The notes under the pieces: model-generated
What the model was told of the DNA's origin: nothing
Database searches by the model: none
What the model saw: only the letters and a program-made list of their open reading frames with translations
Made by a program: the position numbers and the translations under genes
Assembly (NCBI GenBank): GCA_964625575.1
Contig: CAZVBQ010000018.1
Coordinates: 1-64,000 of the forward strand
Source of the DNA: UTCHB3 sp964625575
Lineage (GTDB): Bacteria > Bacteroidota > Ignavibacteria > Ignavibacteriales > Ignavibacteriaceae
DNA length: 64,000 bases
Reading direction: 5' to 3'
Part shown: positions 1 to 8,812 of the stretch, piece after piece
How positions within the stretch are numbered: the first letter of the stretch is position 1
How the letters are laid out: each line of letters opens with the position of its first letter

Positions 1-86
1 GGTTCACGTGAGGATTCATTATGAATGAGGTTTTAGAGAAAAATAACGATTAACAATTAAATGCGTTTTAATAGCGGAGGTATGCT

Positions 87-1385
87 ATGAAAAAGGTTTT
101 TACCCTTTTATTATTTTTAGGGATAAGTGTGTTTGGGCAGCCTTATCTTGTTGGTGATCAAACAAGTTGGGCTTTTTCTCTAAGAGCATCTACAAAAACT
201 CACCTTGGAGGCAAAGATGTCACTTCATTTAGTGGAATCACTTTTGCAAAGCCAACTCAAGGGAACCAGTTTAAGATAACAGCTGCTGCTGATTACGTTA
301 ATCAGTGGTCTGGAGGGTATTGGCTTCCAGGTAATGTCGGTGTAGACCGCGTTTGGACCATACCAAAAAATGGAGGTAACGCACAGTGGGATGGCGATTT
401 GTATTCATCTTTGAAAGCGTATGTCCATTTAAACATATTTATGCCGAATACAAGCGTTGATCCATTACAGGTAGGACTGATGACATTATCATCTACACCG
501 GTGGATATAACAAATGTGTCTGATGATAACGATGGCAAGAAACTGTCAGTAAAAGTGACCATCACGATCGATAAAATTAAGAGTACTGAAGAAAATATCT
601 ATGTTCGTTACACGAATAATGGTTGGGCGTCATCCTCTTTTGTCCTAGCGACAGGATCTGGAACTACATACGAAGCTACTATTCCAGCACCAGATGTTAC
701 TGTTAACACAAAGTATTACGTTCTTACTACCACGGCTACTGCCGGGGGTCAATTAACACATTCTACCGCTGATTTGTTGACAATCGATTACTATAATTGG
801 GGAGGAGATAATCAGTCTCTCCCGGTTGAACTTACCTCTTTCAATGCCACTCATAAAAAAGGCATAGTCGACTTAAAGTGGGAAACAGCAACAGAAATCA
901 ACAACAATGGTTTCGAAGTTGAGAGAAAATCAGCATCGGCTGAATGGAGCAAAATCGGTTTTGTTGAAGGACATGGTTCCACTAACTCTCCGAAGTATTA
1001 CAGTTTCTCTGACAAGCCATCTGGAACAGGAAAGTTCTCGTACAGACTGAAACAGATCGACAATGACGGCTCTTTCGAATACAGTCCAATAGTTGAAGTA
1101 CTTGTTGACAATCTGCCGAATGGATTCGTCCTTGAGCAGAATTATCCTAATCCGTTCAATCCTGAGACCTCCATCAGGTTTGCACTGAAGCAGGATACCA
1201 AGGCTTCACTGAAGGTGTTCAACGCGATGGGTGAGGAAGTTGCCACACTGTTTGACGGTATCGCCGAAGCCGGCAGATACTATGATGTCAAGTTCAGTGG
1301 TAATGATCTCGCGTCAGGCTTCTACATCTACAAACTCGTTGCCGGAGAGTATGTTTCGGTTAAGAAGATGCTTTTAATGAAGTAG
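87..1385 (+). CDS. Secreted protein with T9SS type A sorting domain
   Basis: A 432-residue exported protein of unknown function. Residues 1-18 form a signal peptide ending near VFGQ. The middle, to about residue 245, is not recognised; residues 155-235 look like a carbohydrate-binding or Ig-like beta domain (VTITIDK, YVRYTNNGW). From about residue 247 comes the LPVELTSF / DLKWETATE module that precedes sorting domains, and the last 90 residues are a T9SS type A sorting domain (NYPNPFNPETSIRFAL, ending VSVKKMLLMK). By family knowledge the C-terminus is recognised by the Por machinery and the protein is released or anchored on the cell surface. The start is supported by AGCGGAGG at 73-80, six bases before the ATG. 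The 3' end is nearly the same as that of the gene at 2035-6252. Confidence 0.9.
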   Translation: MKKVFTLLLFLGISVFGQPYLVGDQTSWAFSLRASTKTHLGGKDVTSFSGITFAKPTQGNQFKITAAADYVNQWSGGYWLPGNVGVDRVWTIPKNGGNAQWDGDLYSSLKAYVHLNIFMPNTSVDPLQVGLMTLSSTPVDITNVSDDNDGKKLSVKVTITIDKIKSTEENIYVRYTNNGWASSSFVLATGSGTTYEATIPAPDVTVNTKYYVLTTTATAGGQLTHSTADLLTIDYYNWGGDNQSLPVELTSFNATHKKGIVDLKWETATEINNNGFEVERKSASAEWSKIGFVEGHGSTNSPKYYSFSDKPSGTGKFSYRLKQIDNDGSFEYSPIVEVLVDNLPNGFVLEQNYPNPFNPETSIRFALKQDTKASLKVFNAMGEEVATLFDGIAEAGRYYDVKFSGNDLASGFYIYKLVAGEYVSVKKMLLMK

Positions 1386-1437
1386 CGAGTGGTGAGTAGC
1401 GAGTAGAGAGGTTCGTTGCCTGTTACCCGTTGCGCGC
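1383..1437. repeat. Heptamer-period repeat array at a stop codon
   Basis: Degenerate 7-nt units (TAGCGAG, TGGTGAG, TAGCGAG, TAGAGAG, then GTTCGTT, GCCTGTT, ACCCGTT). The first unit contains the TAG stop of the upstream gene. The same arrangement follows the gene ending at 6252. Confidence 0.75.
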
Positions 1438-1468
1438 CTGCCCCTTTGGGGTTACCAATAATGAATTT

Positions 1469-1500
1469 AAGGCTCCTGAGAAATCGGGAGCCTTTTTTTA
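1469..1500 (+). terminator. Rho-independent terminator
   Basis: An AAGGCTCC stem, a loop near TGAGAAATC and GGGAGCC, followed by a run of T. It ends the T9SS gene at 87-1385. The same hairpin occurs at 1656-1687 and 6314-6341. Confidence 0.85.
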
Positions 1501-1609
1501 TATGATCACGAATTAACGGGTTGAAACCGACATGGGATTAAAATCCCATGCGATTGGTTTAAATTGTTGGGCGGGATAACCAATAGCCCGGGAATTCATT
1601 CCCGGGAAA
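1501..1609. repeat. REP-like triple-hairpin element, copy A
   Basis: Contains three nested or adjacent dyads: ATGGGAT / ATCCCAT, ATTGGTT / AACCAAT, and CCCGGGAATTCATTCCCGGG. It is followed 187 bases later by a near-identical copy B, and a more diverged copy C lies at 6350-6440. The form suggests a RAYT/REP-type extragenic palindrome, but no REP transposase gene is present in the window. Confidence 0.75.
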
Positions 1610-1655
1610 TAATACGGTGATTCTTTATCGCGGGAGAGGCAAAATCAGAATTATT

Positions 1656-1687
1656 CAGGCTCCTGAGAAATTGGGAGCCTTTTTTTA
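1656..1687 (+). terminator. Duplicated terminator hairpin
   Basis: AGGCTCC and GGGAGCCT arms followed by seven T. A copy of the 1469-1500 terminator, offset by exactly 187 bases, so it was duplicated together with the REP-like element. Confidence 0.7.
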
Positions 1688-1796
1688 TATGATCACGAAT
1701 TAACGGGTTGAAACCGACATGGGATTGAAATCCCATGCTATTGGTTTAAATGGTTGGGCGGGATAACCAATAGCCCGGGAATTCACTCCCGGGAAA
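1688..1796. repeat. REP-like triple-hairpin element, copy B
   Basis: Same length (109 bases) as copy A, with only a few substitutions: CCCATGCTATTGG for CCCATGCGATTGG, and CACTCCCGGG for CATTCCCGGG. Together with its terminator it forms a tandem duplication of period 187. A stray CATTCCCGGGAAA tail follows near 1817-1829. Confidence 0.75.
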
Positions 1797-1868
1797 CAAT
1801 TGGGTTTGGATGCGTTCATTCCCGGGAAATCTTTTTCATTAATGTTTATGTTTTTTTTCGGAGGGTTC

Positions 1869-1898
1869 TTGACAAATTGAACTATTTAGTTGTATATT
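1869..1898 (+). promoter_or_regulatory. Candidate promoter for the repeat protein gene
   Basis: TTGACA at 1869-1874, an 18-base spacer and TATATT at 1893-1898. The coding start lies about 137 bases downstream, leaving a long 5' leader (about 1905-2034) in which no clear structure was seen. Confidence 0.45.
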
Positions 1899-2034
1899 CG
1901 TATTAATAAAATAGCATTTATCCATTCCCCCTCACATAAATGCTCCAAAAGCAAATAACGATAAGTTATTGATCTTCTACCGCGGTCTGCGGTGAAATCT
2001 TTATTGAAATTTTCAAACCACTAACAAGTGTCCG

Positions 2035-5000
2035 ATGGTGATTGCTATGTCATGCTATAATCGCAACGTAATTCTAATTTTGTTGTTTATTTTGGTGTTT
2101 GTGCCGGAGGTAAAGGCTCAGACTTATGTCACCCGGGCGACTGATAACGCCGGAAATTATACAACCTGGGCCAGCGGGAACAATCTTGGTTCGGGGTTCA
2201 ATGCCTGGGTGTTCACGAACACCGGTACAGGGGGGCAGTTTTTAGGATCAGCTTATGCCACTTCTATTGATGTGAGCTCAAAGTCTTTCGGAGTATACGG
2301 TAATCCCGCAGGGGCGAATGTTGGCAAGGCAAAAAGGACATTCTCATCACTAAAAGAGAATGAAAAACTCACCTTCAAGATGTCAACACGATTCAGGAAC
2401 GGTAACAAGGGTGTCGATATCCTAAGCGGCTCCACGGTACTTTTCAATATTAATATTGGCGGAGACCAGTACACATATGAAAACAAGAGTGGTGGAGGCG
2501 CGATAGCATTAAGCATCGCATATTTCCAAGATTTAGCACTGACGATCACACTTATTAAAAAAACGGGAAATTCGATTTATGTCAAAATTGAACCAAACAA
2601 TGGGCCGACAGCACTTGAATCTGAGTTTACTCTTTCCTCTTCAACGATCGATGGTCTTGAATTTTACGTCGCCGGAACTGACGCGGGAAGTGATAACAAT
2701 CTCTATTTCAACTCGCTCGAAATTTCTCAGCCTAAATATGTCACTGTCGCTGATGGTGACTGGAACACCCCGGGAACCTGGGGCAGCAGTATCCCCGGTG
2801 CAAACTCAATCATAGAAATTAACCATTCGGTCACAGTAAATTCAGCCGTTACAGGGAATACTCTTTCACTCACCATCAATTCAGGTAAATCGCTCACATT
2901 TGGGGCGGATGGTTCATTACCCGTTCAGGGTAACTGGACCAACAACGGGACTTTAGACATGACGGCGGGAGGGACAATATCCTTTGGAGGTTCCTCAACC
3001 ATTACCGTTAGCGGCACAAACATGTTCAATAATGTCAATCTTGGTTGCGGGGTGAATTTTGGCACTTCATCCACCGTGAACGGCACTCTTGCATTGAACG
3101 CTGGTGGTTTTGTATCCGTTAACGCTCCAACCTATGGTGCTTCCTCAACACTTCAATATAACAACGATTACCAACTTGCTACTGAGTGGTACGCGAATGT
3201 GGCATCAGGACAGGGAGTTCCGCAAAATGTTGTCGTGAACGGCGGGAATGTTTATTACGCCATTGTCGCGAACGTTTACAGGCAATTGAACGGAAACCTG
3301 ACAATTAACAGCGGGAAAGCTTTTTCCCTCTCTCAAACACCCGGTGGTGATCTCAAAGTTAAAGGAAATCTGGTTAATAGCGGTACACTTCACGCGAACG
3401 GACGAAGCGTGGAATTTCTTGGAGGCACGACACAGGAGATTTCCGGAGCAGGGACATTCAATTTCAGCTATTTGAATGTCACCAACAATTCTTCAATTAG
3501 TCTTCTTGCCAATATCGGCGTGGGGAACAATATTAATGTTTATACCGGTTCATCGTTTGATTGCGGATCAAGCACAATAACCTTCAGCAGTGGTTCGACC
3601 ATCACCGGTGGAGCACCATTGACAACAGGTACCGGAACGCTTGTATTTTCAGGCACCGGAACTGTTAACAACTCAACCACAACCTTCAATAATGTTACAA
3701 TTGCCGGAGGTGTAAACCTTGGCGCGGGTGTTACAGTTAACGGTACACTTCAGATCAATGCCGGTGGATTTTTACAAACCAATTATCCCATCTACGGACC
3801 CTCCTCAACTTTGAAGTATAATAGCGGAACCACTTACGGACGCGGATTGGAGTGGTCATCGACATCAGGCGCGGGTTACCCGAACAATGTGCAGATCTCA
3901 GGTAATACCACTTTGAATCTTGGTGCCAATTCTGGAACGGGTACCGCAAGACAGATCGCGGGCAGTCTTACAATTGACGCGGGTTCGACGTTTCAGATGG
4001 CAGGAACCAATCCGATGACGAAAGAGTTGACAGTGCTTAAAAATGTCTCGAATGCAGGTACCATCATTCTGTCAACTTCGGTTGGCGGTGACCTGTATAT
4101 TGGTGGTGACCTCGCTAACACAGGGACATACACTCATAACAACAGGCTAACTTCATTAAACGGATCTACCACCCAAACCATTACCGGAACAGTCAATTTC
4201 GGGTACTTGACGGTAAATGACGCCAGTCTTACCGGGAACATTTCCGTAGCGAATCTGTTGTCAATCAACGCCTCGAAGACACTCAACTGCAATGACAGAA
4301 CCATCACGATCAATGGAGGTGGTGCCCTCAACAACTCCGGTACATTCACAGCGGGAACAGGAAAAGTTGTCTTTGGCAGTGGTGGAGTCAGCACTGTCTC
4401 GGGCACAGTCACATTCAACAACGTTGATCTTAACGGTGGAGTGGATTTTGGTACCGGTTCAACGATCAACGGGACGCTTCAGATACTTTCCGGAGGCTAT
4501 GTACAGACCAACGCGGCTACTTACGCCGCCAATTCCACACTCAAATATGCCTCGGGTGGCACATACGACAGGTACACTGAATGGCTCGCGACTTCAGGCA
4601 GGGGTAAGCCTTTCAACGTGATCCTTACGAATAACACTACGGTTAATCTGGCAGCCAACAGTGGTACCACCGAAGCAAGAACGATCGACGGAAGTCTTAC
4701 TATAGATGCCGGTTCGGCGCTAAAAATGCAGGCTCCCGACAATACCGGCATGACGAACACATTGACCATCGGCGTGGATCTGGTGAACAACGGAACCTTG
4801 ACACTCTCAACCGCGGCCGGAGGTGATCTGATTGTAACGGGTACTTTCTCCCAGAACGGAACGCTTGATTGTAAGGATCGGACAGTTTCAGGAAGCACTT
4901 TTGTCCTTGGTTCAGGAGCGACGCTAAAAACAGGATCCGCGACGGGCGTAAACGGTAGCATTCTTTCGACCACCAAATCTTTCAACTCCGGTGCCAATTA

Positions 5001-6252
5001 TGAGTTCAATGGACTGGTTGCTCAGGTCACGGGAACGGATATGCCCGCAACAGTCAATAAACTGATCGTGAACAACTCAAACGGCGTTACTTTGTCACAG
5101 ACCACCACCTCGAGCACGGAACTCGGTTTGACGACGGGTAAACTTTCAGTAGGGTCGAACACTCTTACGATTGGAAGTGCCGCGACCGTTACCGGCACAC
5201 CTTCCGCCAGCGCTATGATCGACGCTTCAGGTAATGGCAAGGTCCGGAAACTCTTTACTGCTGACGGGACATTCACTTATCCAATCGGTGACGAGTCAAA
5301 TTATACCCCGGCAACCCTTGTATTTTCAGGTGCTTCAACTTTCGGAGGTGGCGCGTATGCAGAAGTTACCCTTAAAGCAGAAAAACATCCAGCCAACAAT
5401 TCGACCAACGATTACCTTAACAGATACTGGAACGTAAACCTTATTGGTATAACGGATTACACATGTGAGGCGACTTTCAAGTATGTTGATGGTGATGTTA
5501 TCGGTACGGAATCAGCACTTGTTCCGGGATTAAAGCCGGTGGCGCCCCTTGCTGAGGGGTGGTACCAGCGTGGAACCATCAACACAACCGCGAACACTTT
5601 CACCGTCAGTTTTACGAATAACACTGCCTTTGATGGGAATACTGCTTTAAGCAGTGCTGATTTCACGTGCGGCGAGGCGACTGCGCTCCCGGTCGAGCTG
5701 ACTTCCTTCACCGCCAACCTCAGAAACGGCATGGTCGATCTTAAATGGGAAACCGCGACCGAGGTGAATAACCACGGATTTGAGATCGAAAGAATGAGTG
5801 CCACTTCAAGCTGGAACAAGATCGGTTTTGTTGAGGGACATGGTTCCTCCAACTCACCGAAGTATTACAGCTTCTCTGACAAACCGGTGGGATCGGGCAA
5901 ATTCTCTTACCGCCTAAAACAAATTGATAACGACGGTCATTTTGAATACAGCCCCGTGGTTGAAGTGATGGTTGATAACCTTCCGGATGGATACGTCCTG
6001 GAGCAGAATTATCCTAATCCTTTCAATCCTGAGACCTCAATAAGATTCGCCCTGAAAGAAGACACCAAAGCCCTGCTGAAGATCTTCAACGCGATGGGTG
6101 AGGAAGTTATCACATTGTTTGATGGCATTGCCGAAGCAGGAAGATACTACGATCTGAGATTCGACGGAACAAATCTCTCCTCGGGTTTCTATATCTACAA
6201 GCTCGTTGCCGGAGAGCATGTTTCGGTGAAGAAGATGGTTTTGATGAAGTAG
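2035..6252 (+). CDS. Giant beta-repeat surface protein with T9SS sorting domain
   Basis: A 1405-residue exported protein. The signal peptide ends near VKAQ (about residue 29); ATG codons at 2035 and 2047 both precede it, and the second gives a more normal signal length. Residues 30-230 form a first domain. From about 235 (DGDWNTPGTWGSSIPGA) runs a long stretch of short beta repeats (LTINSG, GNLTINAG types), as in right-handed beta-helix adhesins. Within it are three homologous modules of about 220-240 residues, starting near 3022, 3684 and 4413, each with FNNV, TVNGTL, NAGG, STLKY and SLTIDAGS. Residues 1220-1315 carry the LPVELTSF / WETATE module, and the last 90 are a T9SS type A sorting domain. 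A likely surface adhesin or S-layer-like protein; the ligand is unknown. Confidence 0.88.
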   Translation: MVIAMSCYNRNVILILLFILVFVPEVKAQTYVTRATDNAGNYTTWASGNNLGSGFNAWVFTNTGTGGQFLGSAYATSIDVSSKSFGVYGNPAGANVGKAKRTFSSLKENEKLTFKMSTRFRNGNKGVDILSGSTVLFNINIGGDQYTYENKSGGGAIALSIAYFQDLALTITLIKKTGNSIYVKIEPNNGPTALESEFTLSSSTIDGLEFYVAGTDAGSDNNLYFNSLEISQPKYVTVADGDWNTPGTWGSSIPGANSIIEINHSVTVNSAVTGNTLSLTINSGKSLTFGADGSLPVQGNWTNNGTLDMTAGGTISFGGSSTITVSGTNMFNNVNLGCGVNFGTSSTVNGTLALNAGGFVSVNAPTYGASSTLQYNNDYQLATEWYANVASGQGVPQNVVVNGGNVYYAIVANVYRQLNGNLTINSGKAFSLSQTPGGDLKVKGNLVNSGTLHANGRSVEFLGGTTQEISGAGTFNFSYLNVTNNSSISLLANIGVGNNINVYTGSSFDCGSSTITFSSGSTITGGAPLTTGTGTLVFSGTGTVNNSTTTFNNVTIAGGVNLGAGVTVNGTLQINAGGFLQTNYPIYGPSSTLKYNSGTTYGRGLEWSSTSGAGYPNNVQISGNTTLNLGANSGTGTARQIAGSLTIDAGSTFQMAGTNPMTKELTVLKNVSNAGTIILSTSVGGDLYIGGDLANTGTYTHNNRLTSLNGSTTQTITGTVNFGYLTVNDASLTGNISVANLLSINASKTLNCNDRTITINGGGALNNSGTFTAGTGKVVFGSGGVSTVSGTVTFNNVDLNGGVDFGTGSTINGTLQILSGGYVQTNAATYAANSTLKYASGGTYDRYTEWLATSGRGKPFNVILTNNTTVNLAANSGTTEARTIDGSLTIDAGSALKMQAPDNTGMTNTLTIGVDLVNNGTLTLSTAAGGDLIVTGTFSQNGTLDCKDRTVSGSTFVLGSGATLKTGSATGVNGSILSTTKSFNSGANYEFNGLVAQVTGTDMPATVNKLIVNNSNGVTLSQTTTSSTELGLTTGKLSVGSNTLTIGSAATVTGTPSASAMIDASGNGKVRKLFTADGTFTYPIGDESNYTPATLVFSGASTFGGGAYAEVTLKAEKHPANNSTNDYLNRYWNVNLIGITDYTCEATFKYVDGDVIGTESALVPGLKPVAPLAEGWYQRGTINTTANTFTVSFTNNTAFDGNTALSSADFTCGEATALPVELTSFTANLRNGMVDLKWETATEVNNHGFEIERMSATSSWNKIGFVEGHGSSNSPKYYSFSDKPVGSGKFSYRLKQIDNDGHFEYSPVVEVMVDNLPDGYVLEQNYPNPFNPETSIRFALKEDTKALLKIFNAMGEEVITLFDGIAEAGRYYDLRFDGTNLSSGFYIYKLVAGEHVSVKKMVLMK

Positions 6253-6304
6253 CGAGTGGTGAGTAGCGAGGATTGTTACGCGTTGTCCGTTGCGTGTTGC
6301 CCGG
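6250..6304. repeat. Heptamer-period repeat array at a stop codon
   Basis: Units TAGCGAG, TGGTGAG, TAGCGAG, GATTGTT, ACGCGTT, GTCCGTT, GCGTGTT, GCCCGGA. As at 1383, the stop codon of the upstream T9SS gene is the first three bases of the array. Confidence 0.75.
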
Positions 6305-6313
6305 AATAAATTA

Positions 6314-6341
6314 TGGCTCCTGAGAGATCGGGAGCCTTTTT
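6314..6341 (+). terminator. Rho-independent terminator
   Basis: TGGCTCC and GGGAGCC arms around TGAGAGATC, then five T. A homologue of the hairpin at 1469-1500, in the same position relative to a T9SS gene. Confidence 0.8.
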
Positions 6342-6349
6342 GTATAAAC

Positions 6350-6440
6350 ATGATCATTTGTACGTGGGGTTGAAACCCCACGCTATTGGTTTGATTGCCG
6401 GGTTGGAAAACCAATAGTCCGGGAATTTATTCCCGGGGAA
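6350..6440. repeat. REP-like triple-hairpin element, copy C
   Basis: A diverged third copy. GTGGGGTTGAAACCCCAC replaces the ATGGGAT dyad, followed by ATTGGTTT / AAACCAAT and CCGGGAATTTATTCCCGG. Compensating changes preserve each hairpin, which supports selection on structure or transposition of folded DNA. Confidence 0.75.
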
Positions 6441-6487
6441 TTAAATCGATTAAATTTATTATCTTGAATCAATAAATTGAGAACATT

Positions 6488-6697
6488 ATGGAAATACTCG
6501 AAAGAATCACCGTCGATCCAAAGATCATGAACGGTGTGCCCTGCATAAGAAATTTGAGGATGCCTGTTGCCACTATTTTAGCAATGCTTGCTGAAGGTAT
6601 TCAAGAAACTGAGATATTAAAAGAATTTATCTATCTTGAACCCGCTGACATAAAGGCTGCCCTGAAGTTTGCGTCTGAAACTCTTCATCAGAATTAG
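6488..6697 (+). CDS. DUF433 family small protein
   Basis: A 69-residue protein with the DUF433 pattern: ITVDPKIMNGVPCIRNLRMPV followed by LAMLAEG and a C-terminal helical part (LEPADIKAALKFA). DUF433 proteins are winged-helix-like and are often the antitoxin half next to a DUF5615 (PIN-like) toxin gene. Here no such partner follows: the next reading frame is unrelated. It may be an orphan antitoxin or a DNA-binding protein with another role. It lies just after REP copy C, and AT-rich DNA upstream (6441-6487) could hold its promoter. Confidence 0.8.
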   Translation: MEILERITVDPKIMNGVPCIRNLRMPVATILAMLAEGIQETEILKEFIYLEPADIKAALKFASETLHQN

Positions 6698-6777
6698 AAA
6701 ACTACCACTTCTCCCTCGATAATACCCCGTCAATTTCTTAATTTTACACACTCATTAATTTTTAATAGTTGGCGACA

Positions 6778-7287
6778 ATGACACTCACGGAATTGTTCAG
6801 AGGCAGGAAGATCACCTGGAAACAGGAGAGGTTTTTCAGGCAGGAGTACACTCTTTTCGCGGATAATGAGAGGGTGGCGGCAATGCGCTATCCTAAGTTC
6901 TTTAGTAACGCGGTTGAGATCGAGATGCTGGGGCATGTTTACGTCGCGTACCAGCCGAAGCTTTTCAGCGGAAGGGTAGAAATGAAAGACCGGGCAACAG
7001 GCACGGTGGTTGCCGTTATGCCAAAGGAAAAGCTTCTTAAAGACAGCGAAATGGTGATCAACGGGCAAACCTTCCTCTTTCACCGCACATTCATGGGACA
7101 GCGGTTCTCCATTCTTAGTGACACGGGAGCCGTCCTTTTCGAAATAATCAAGAGAAGCTTTTTCAGAACTGAAGCCGACATTAAAGCCGATCCAATTTTC
7201 GCCGCTAAAGATGAGTTCCCTTTGCTGGTTGTTTTTGCCTGGTACCAGGTTCTCAGAATCCAGCACCGTCAGGCTGCCGCGGCTTAG
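6778..7287 (+). CDS. Uncharacterised 169-residue protein
   Basis: Not recognised. The frame opens at TTG 6769 but ATG 6778 (MTLTELFRGRK) is the more likely start; neither has a clear ribosome-binding site. The sequence is soluble and beta-rich with many aromatic residues (ERFFRQEYTLFADNE, VYVAYQPKLFSGRVEM, GQTFLFHRTFMGQRFSIL). It has no signal peptide or membrane segment. The repeated short strands recall the tubby-like / LURP-one fold, but that is only an impression. It ends three bases before the convergent gene at 7291-8250. Confidence 0.6.
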   Translation: MTLTELFRGRKITWKQERFFRQEYTLFADNERVAAMRYPKFFSNAVEIEMLGHVYVAYQPKLFSGRVEMKDRATGTVVAVMPKEKLLKDSEMVINGQTFLFHRTFMGQRFSILSDTGAVLFEIIKRSFFRTEADIKADPIFAAKDEFPLLVVFAWYQVLRIQHRQAAAA

Positions 7288-7290
7288 AGG

Positions 7291-8250
7291 TTACTCAATA
7301 TCGAAGCGGAGCCCCGCAATCAAACGCGGCACATCGGAAATATAGGCTTCAGCGAACCAACCTATCGCTTTCTTCGGAGTTATAGTGCCTTTCATCTCAA
7401 GTGTCAATGAGTTGCCCAGCCTGTAGAAATCATCAGTCAATATCCCTCTGAGCCCGATATTATTGTCGGTGTGATTGTAGTAGGCTTTTAATTCCCAATA
7501 TTTTCTCAAATCCGGATCGAAAAAGGCAAGTGGTGATGTTATGATGGTAAAGCCAAAACTCAGGCTTTTCTGCCGGGTGTTGTAGAGTCCTTCAATCGTA
7601 AACTCAAGGTGTTGCTTGTCATCCTTTATCAGGTCGTGTCTGATCTCGCCGCGAACATAGTTCTGATCGTGAAATTTCTCATAGGAAAGTTCGAAAATGG
7701 TGCTGAAAATGGAAGCGCTGGTGTACTCAACCTCACAATAATTTGCAATGAACTCCCTGTTGAAAAAATTCGGATTATTAATCTCATTGATACTGCCGAG
7801 CGCCACTTCAAAAGTGCCGGCTCCTGTTTTCTGAAAGACCCTGAAACCATCCAGCCAACCGTTGCTGCCGAGACCGGTTGAAGATACAAACCCCTTGATC
7901 GAGGGTATTGCGCCGAGCTGCATCCGGAGATCTGAAAATTGTTTTTCAAGATACAATTGCCGGAGGTTCAGATTGAACCGTCTCGATTCACCCTTTACCC
8001 TGAAATCTTTCAGTGTTTCCCAGCGTGACTGGAAAGAGCTTCCCGTGGATGTCAATCCGTTGATGGAGACAATTCCCGCCACGTCAATTTCGAACGGAAT
8101 CCGGAGTGACGCTTGTAGCCGGTTGGCGAATTCACCGAGATCGATAAGGTCGTATCGTGTCTCCCAGATCATCGAAATATCAGTGAGTTTCTGCGCGCCA
8201 AGTTGTGAAGCAAAAATGGTGATCAGCAGTAAAAATGCTTTTGTTTTCAT
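7291..8250 (-). CDS. Putative outer-membrane beta-barrel protein
   Basis: A 319-residue protein with a signal peptide (about residues 1-19, ending LGAQ). The rest shows alternating hydrophobic/polar strands (FNLNLRQLYLEKQF, HLEFTIEGLYNT, LSFGFTIITSP, YWELKAYYNHTDNN, SLTLEMKGTI) typical of a barrel of roughly 12-14 strands. By analogy it would sit in the outer membrane. No family motif was recognised and no partner gene adjoins. It converges on the 169-residue gene with only three bases between stops, and no intrinsic terminator is visible there. Confidence 0.6.
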   Translation of the reverse strand: MKTKAFLLLITIFASQLGAQKLTDISMIWETRYDLIDLGEFANRLQASLRIPFEIDVAGIVSINGLTSTGSSFQSRWETLKDFRVKGESRRFNLNLRQLYLEKQFSDLRMQLGAIPSIKGFVSSTGLGSNGWLDGFRVFQKTGAGTFEVALGSINEINNPNFFNREFIANYCEVEYTSASIFSTIFELSYEKFHDQNYVRGEIRHDLIKDDKQHLEFTIEGLYNTRQKSLSFGFTIITSPLAFFDPDLRKYWELKAYYNHTDNNIGLRGILTDDFYRLGNSLTLEMKGTITPKKAIGWFAEAYISDVPRLIAGLRFDIE

Positions 8251-8338
8251 GTTTTTCTTGTTTTACAGATAACGCCGCGCGGCGCGGGGGAGTTCATCAT
8301 GGGCTGCATTTCATGCAATCCGGTGGCGAATAAAATAT

Positions 8339-8369
8339 TTTAACAGGAAATGAAAATTAATTATATTGC
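8339..8369 (+). promoter_or_regulatory. Candidate promoter for L31
   Basis: TTTAAC at 8339-8344, 17-base spacer, TATATT(GC) at 8362-8369. Read in Bacteroidota terms this is TTTA-N19-TATATTGC. It lies 45 bases before the L31 start. Confidence 0.4.
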
Positions 8370-8413
8370 AAAACTGTTTAGTTATTTTAGTAAAACAAAA
8401 AAACGCGAGAAAA

Positions 8414-8665
8414 ATGAAAAAAGGAATTCATCCTCACTATAGGCCGGTAGTGTTCAAAGACTTTTCGTGTGATTTCGCCATTCTTACGAAATCAACCATA
8501 AAAGCTTCTGAAACGATCGTATGGGAAGATGGAAATACTTATCCGCTTGTAAGGCTTGAGATTTCCAGTGGTTCACATCCCTTCTTCACCGGCAAACAGA
8601 AACTTCTTGATACCGCAGGTAGAGTAGAGAAGTTTATGAAGAAGTACGCAAAACCAGGGAAATAA
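8414..8665 (+). CDS. rpmE2: 50S ribosomal protein L31, type B
   Basis: An 83-residue ribosomal protein of the large subunit, starting at MKKGIHPHYRPVVFKD. The conserved start fixes the ATG at 8414; a longer frame upstream has no family match. It is type B because it lacks the paired zinc-binding cysteines of type A (only Cys17 in DFSCDF) and has the GNTYPLVRLEISSGSHPFFTGKQ block. In many bacteria the zinc-free form replaces the zinc form under zinc limitation; no Zur-like operator was recognised here. It is a single gene, ended by the terminator at 8689-8717. Confidence 0.95.
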   Translation: MKKGIHPHYRPVVFKDFSCDFAILTKSTIKASETIVWEDGNTYPLVRLEISSGSHPFFTGKQKLLDTAGRVEKFMKKYAKPGK

Positions 8666-8688
8666 GCCCATTAAGGTTTTTGAACGGA

Positions 8689-8717
8689 AAGGCTGCTCAT
8701 TTGGGCAGCCTTTTTTC
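8689..8717 (+). terminator. Rho-independent terminator after L31
   Basis: AAGGCTGC, loop TCATTT, GGGCAGCCTT, then a T run. The stem is seven to eight base pairs. Confidence 0.85.
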
Positions 8718-8812
8718 GTTTTTAAAGGGGGTGTCAAGGGCCGAAAGTAAAAACTCTTTCTTTCGAAATACTTATATTGCATTTTTCTTAGAATCTTTTA
8801 GTAGAGCATAAA

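Noticed and set aside
21..53. Ten-codon open frame at the left edge
   Set aside because: Too short to support as a gene; it may be leader sequence for the T9SS gene at 87.
4134..4997. Long antisense open frames inside the giant surface protein
   Set aside because: They are produced by the repetitive sequence and GC-skewed codons of the real gene; no ribosome site or homology is visible.
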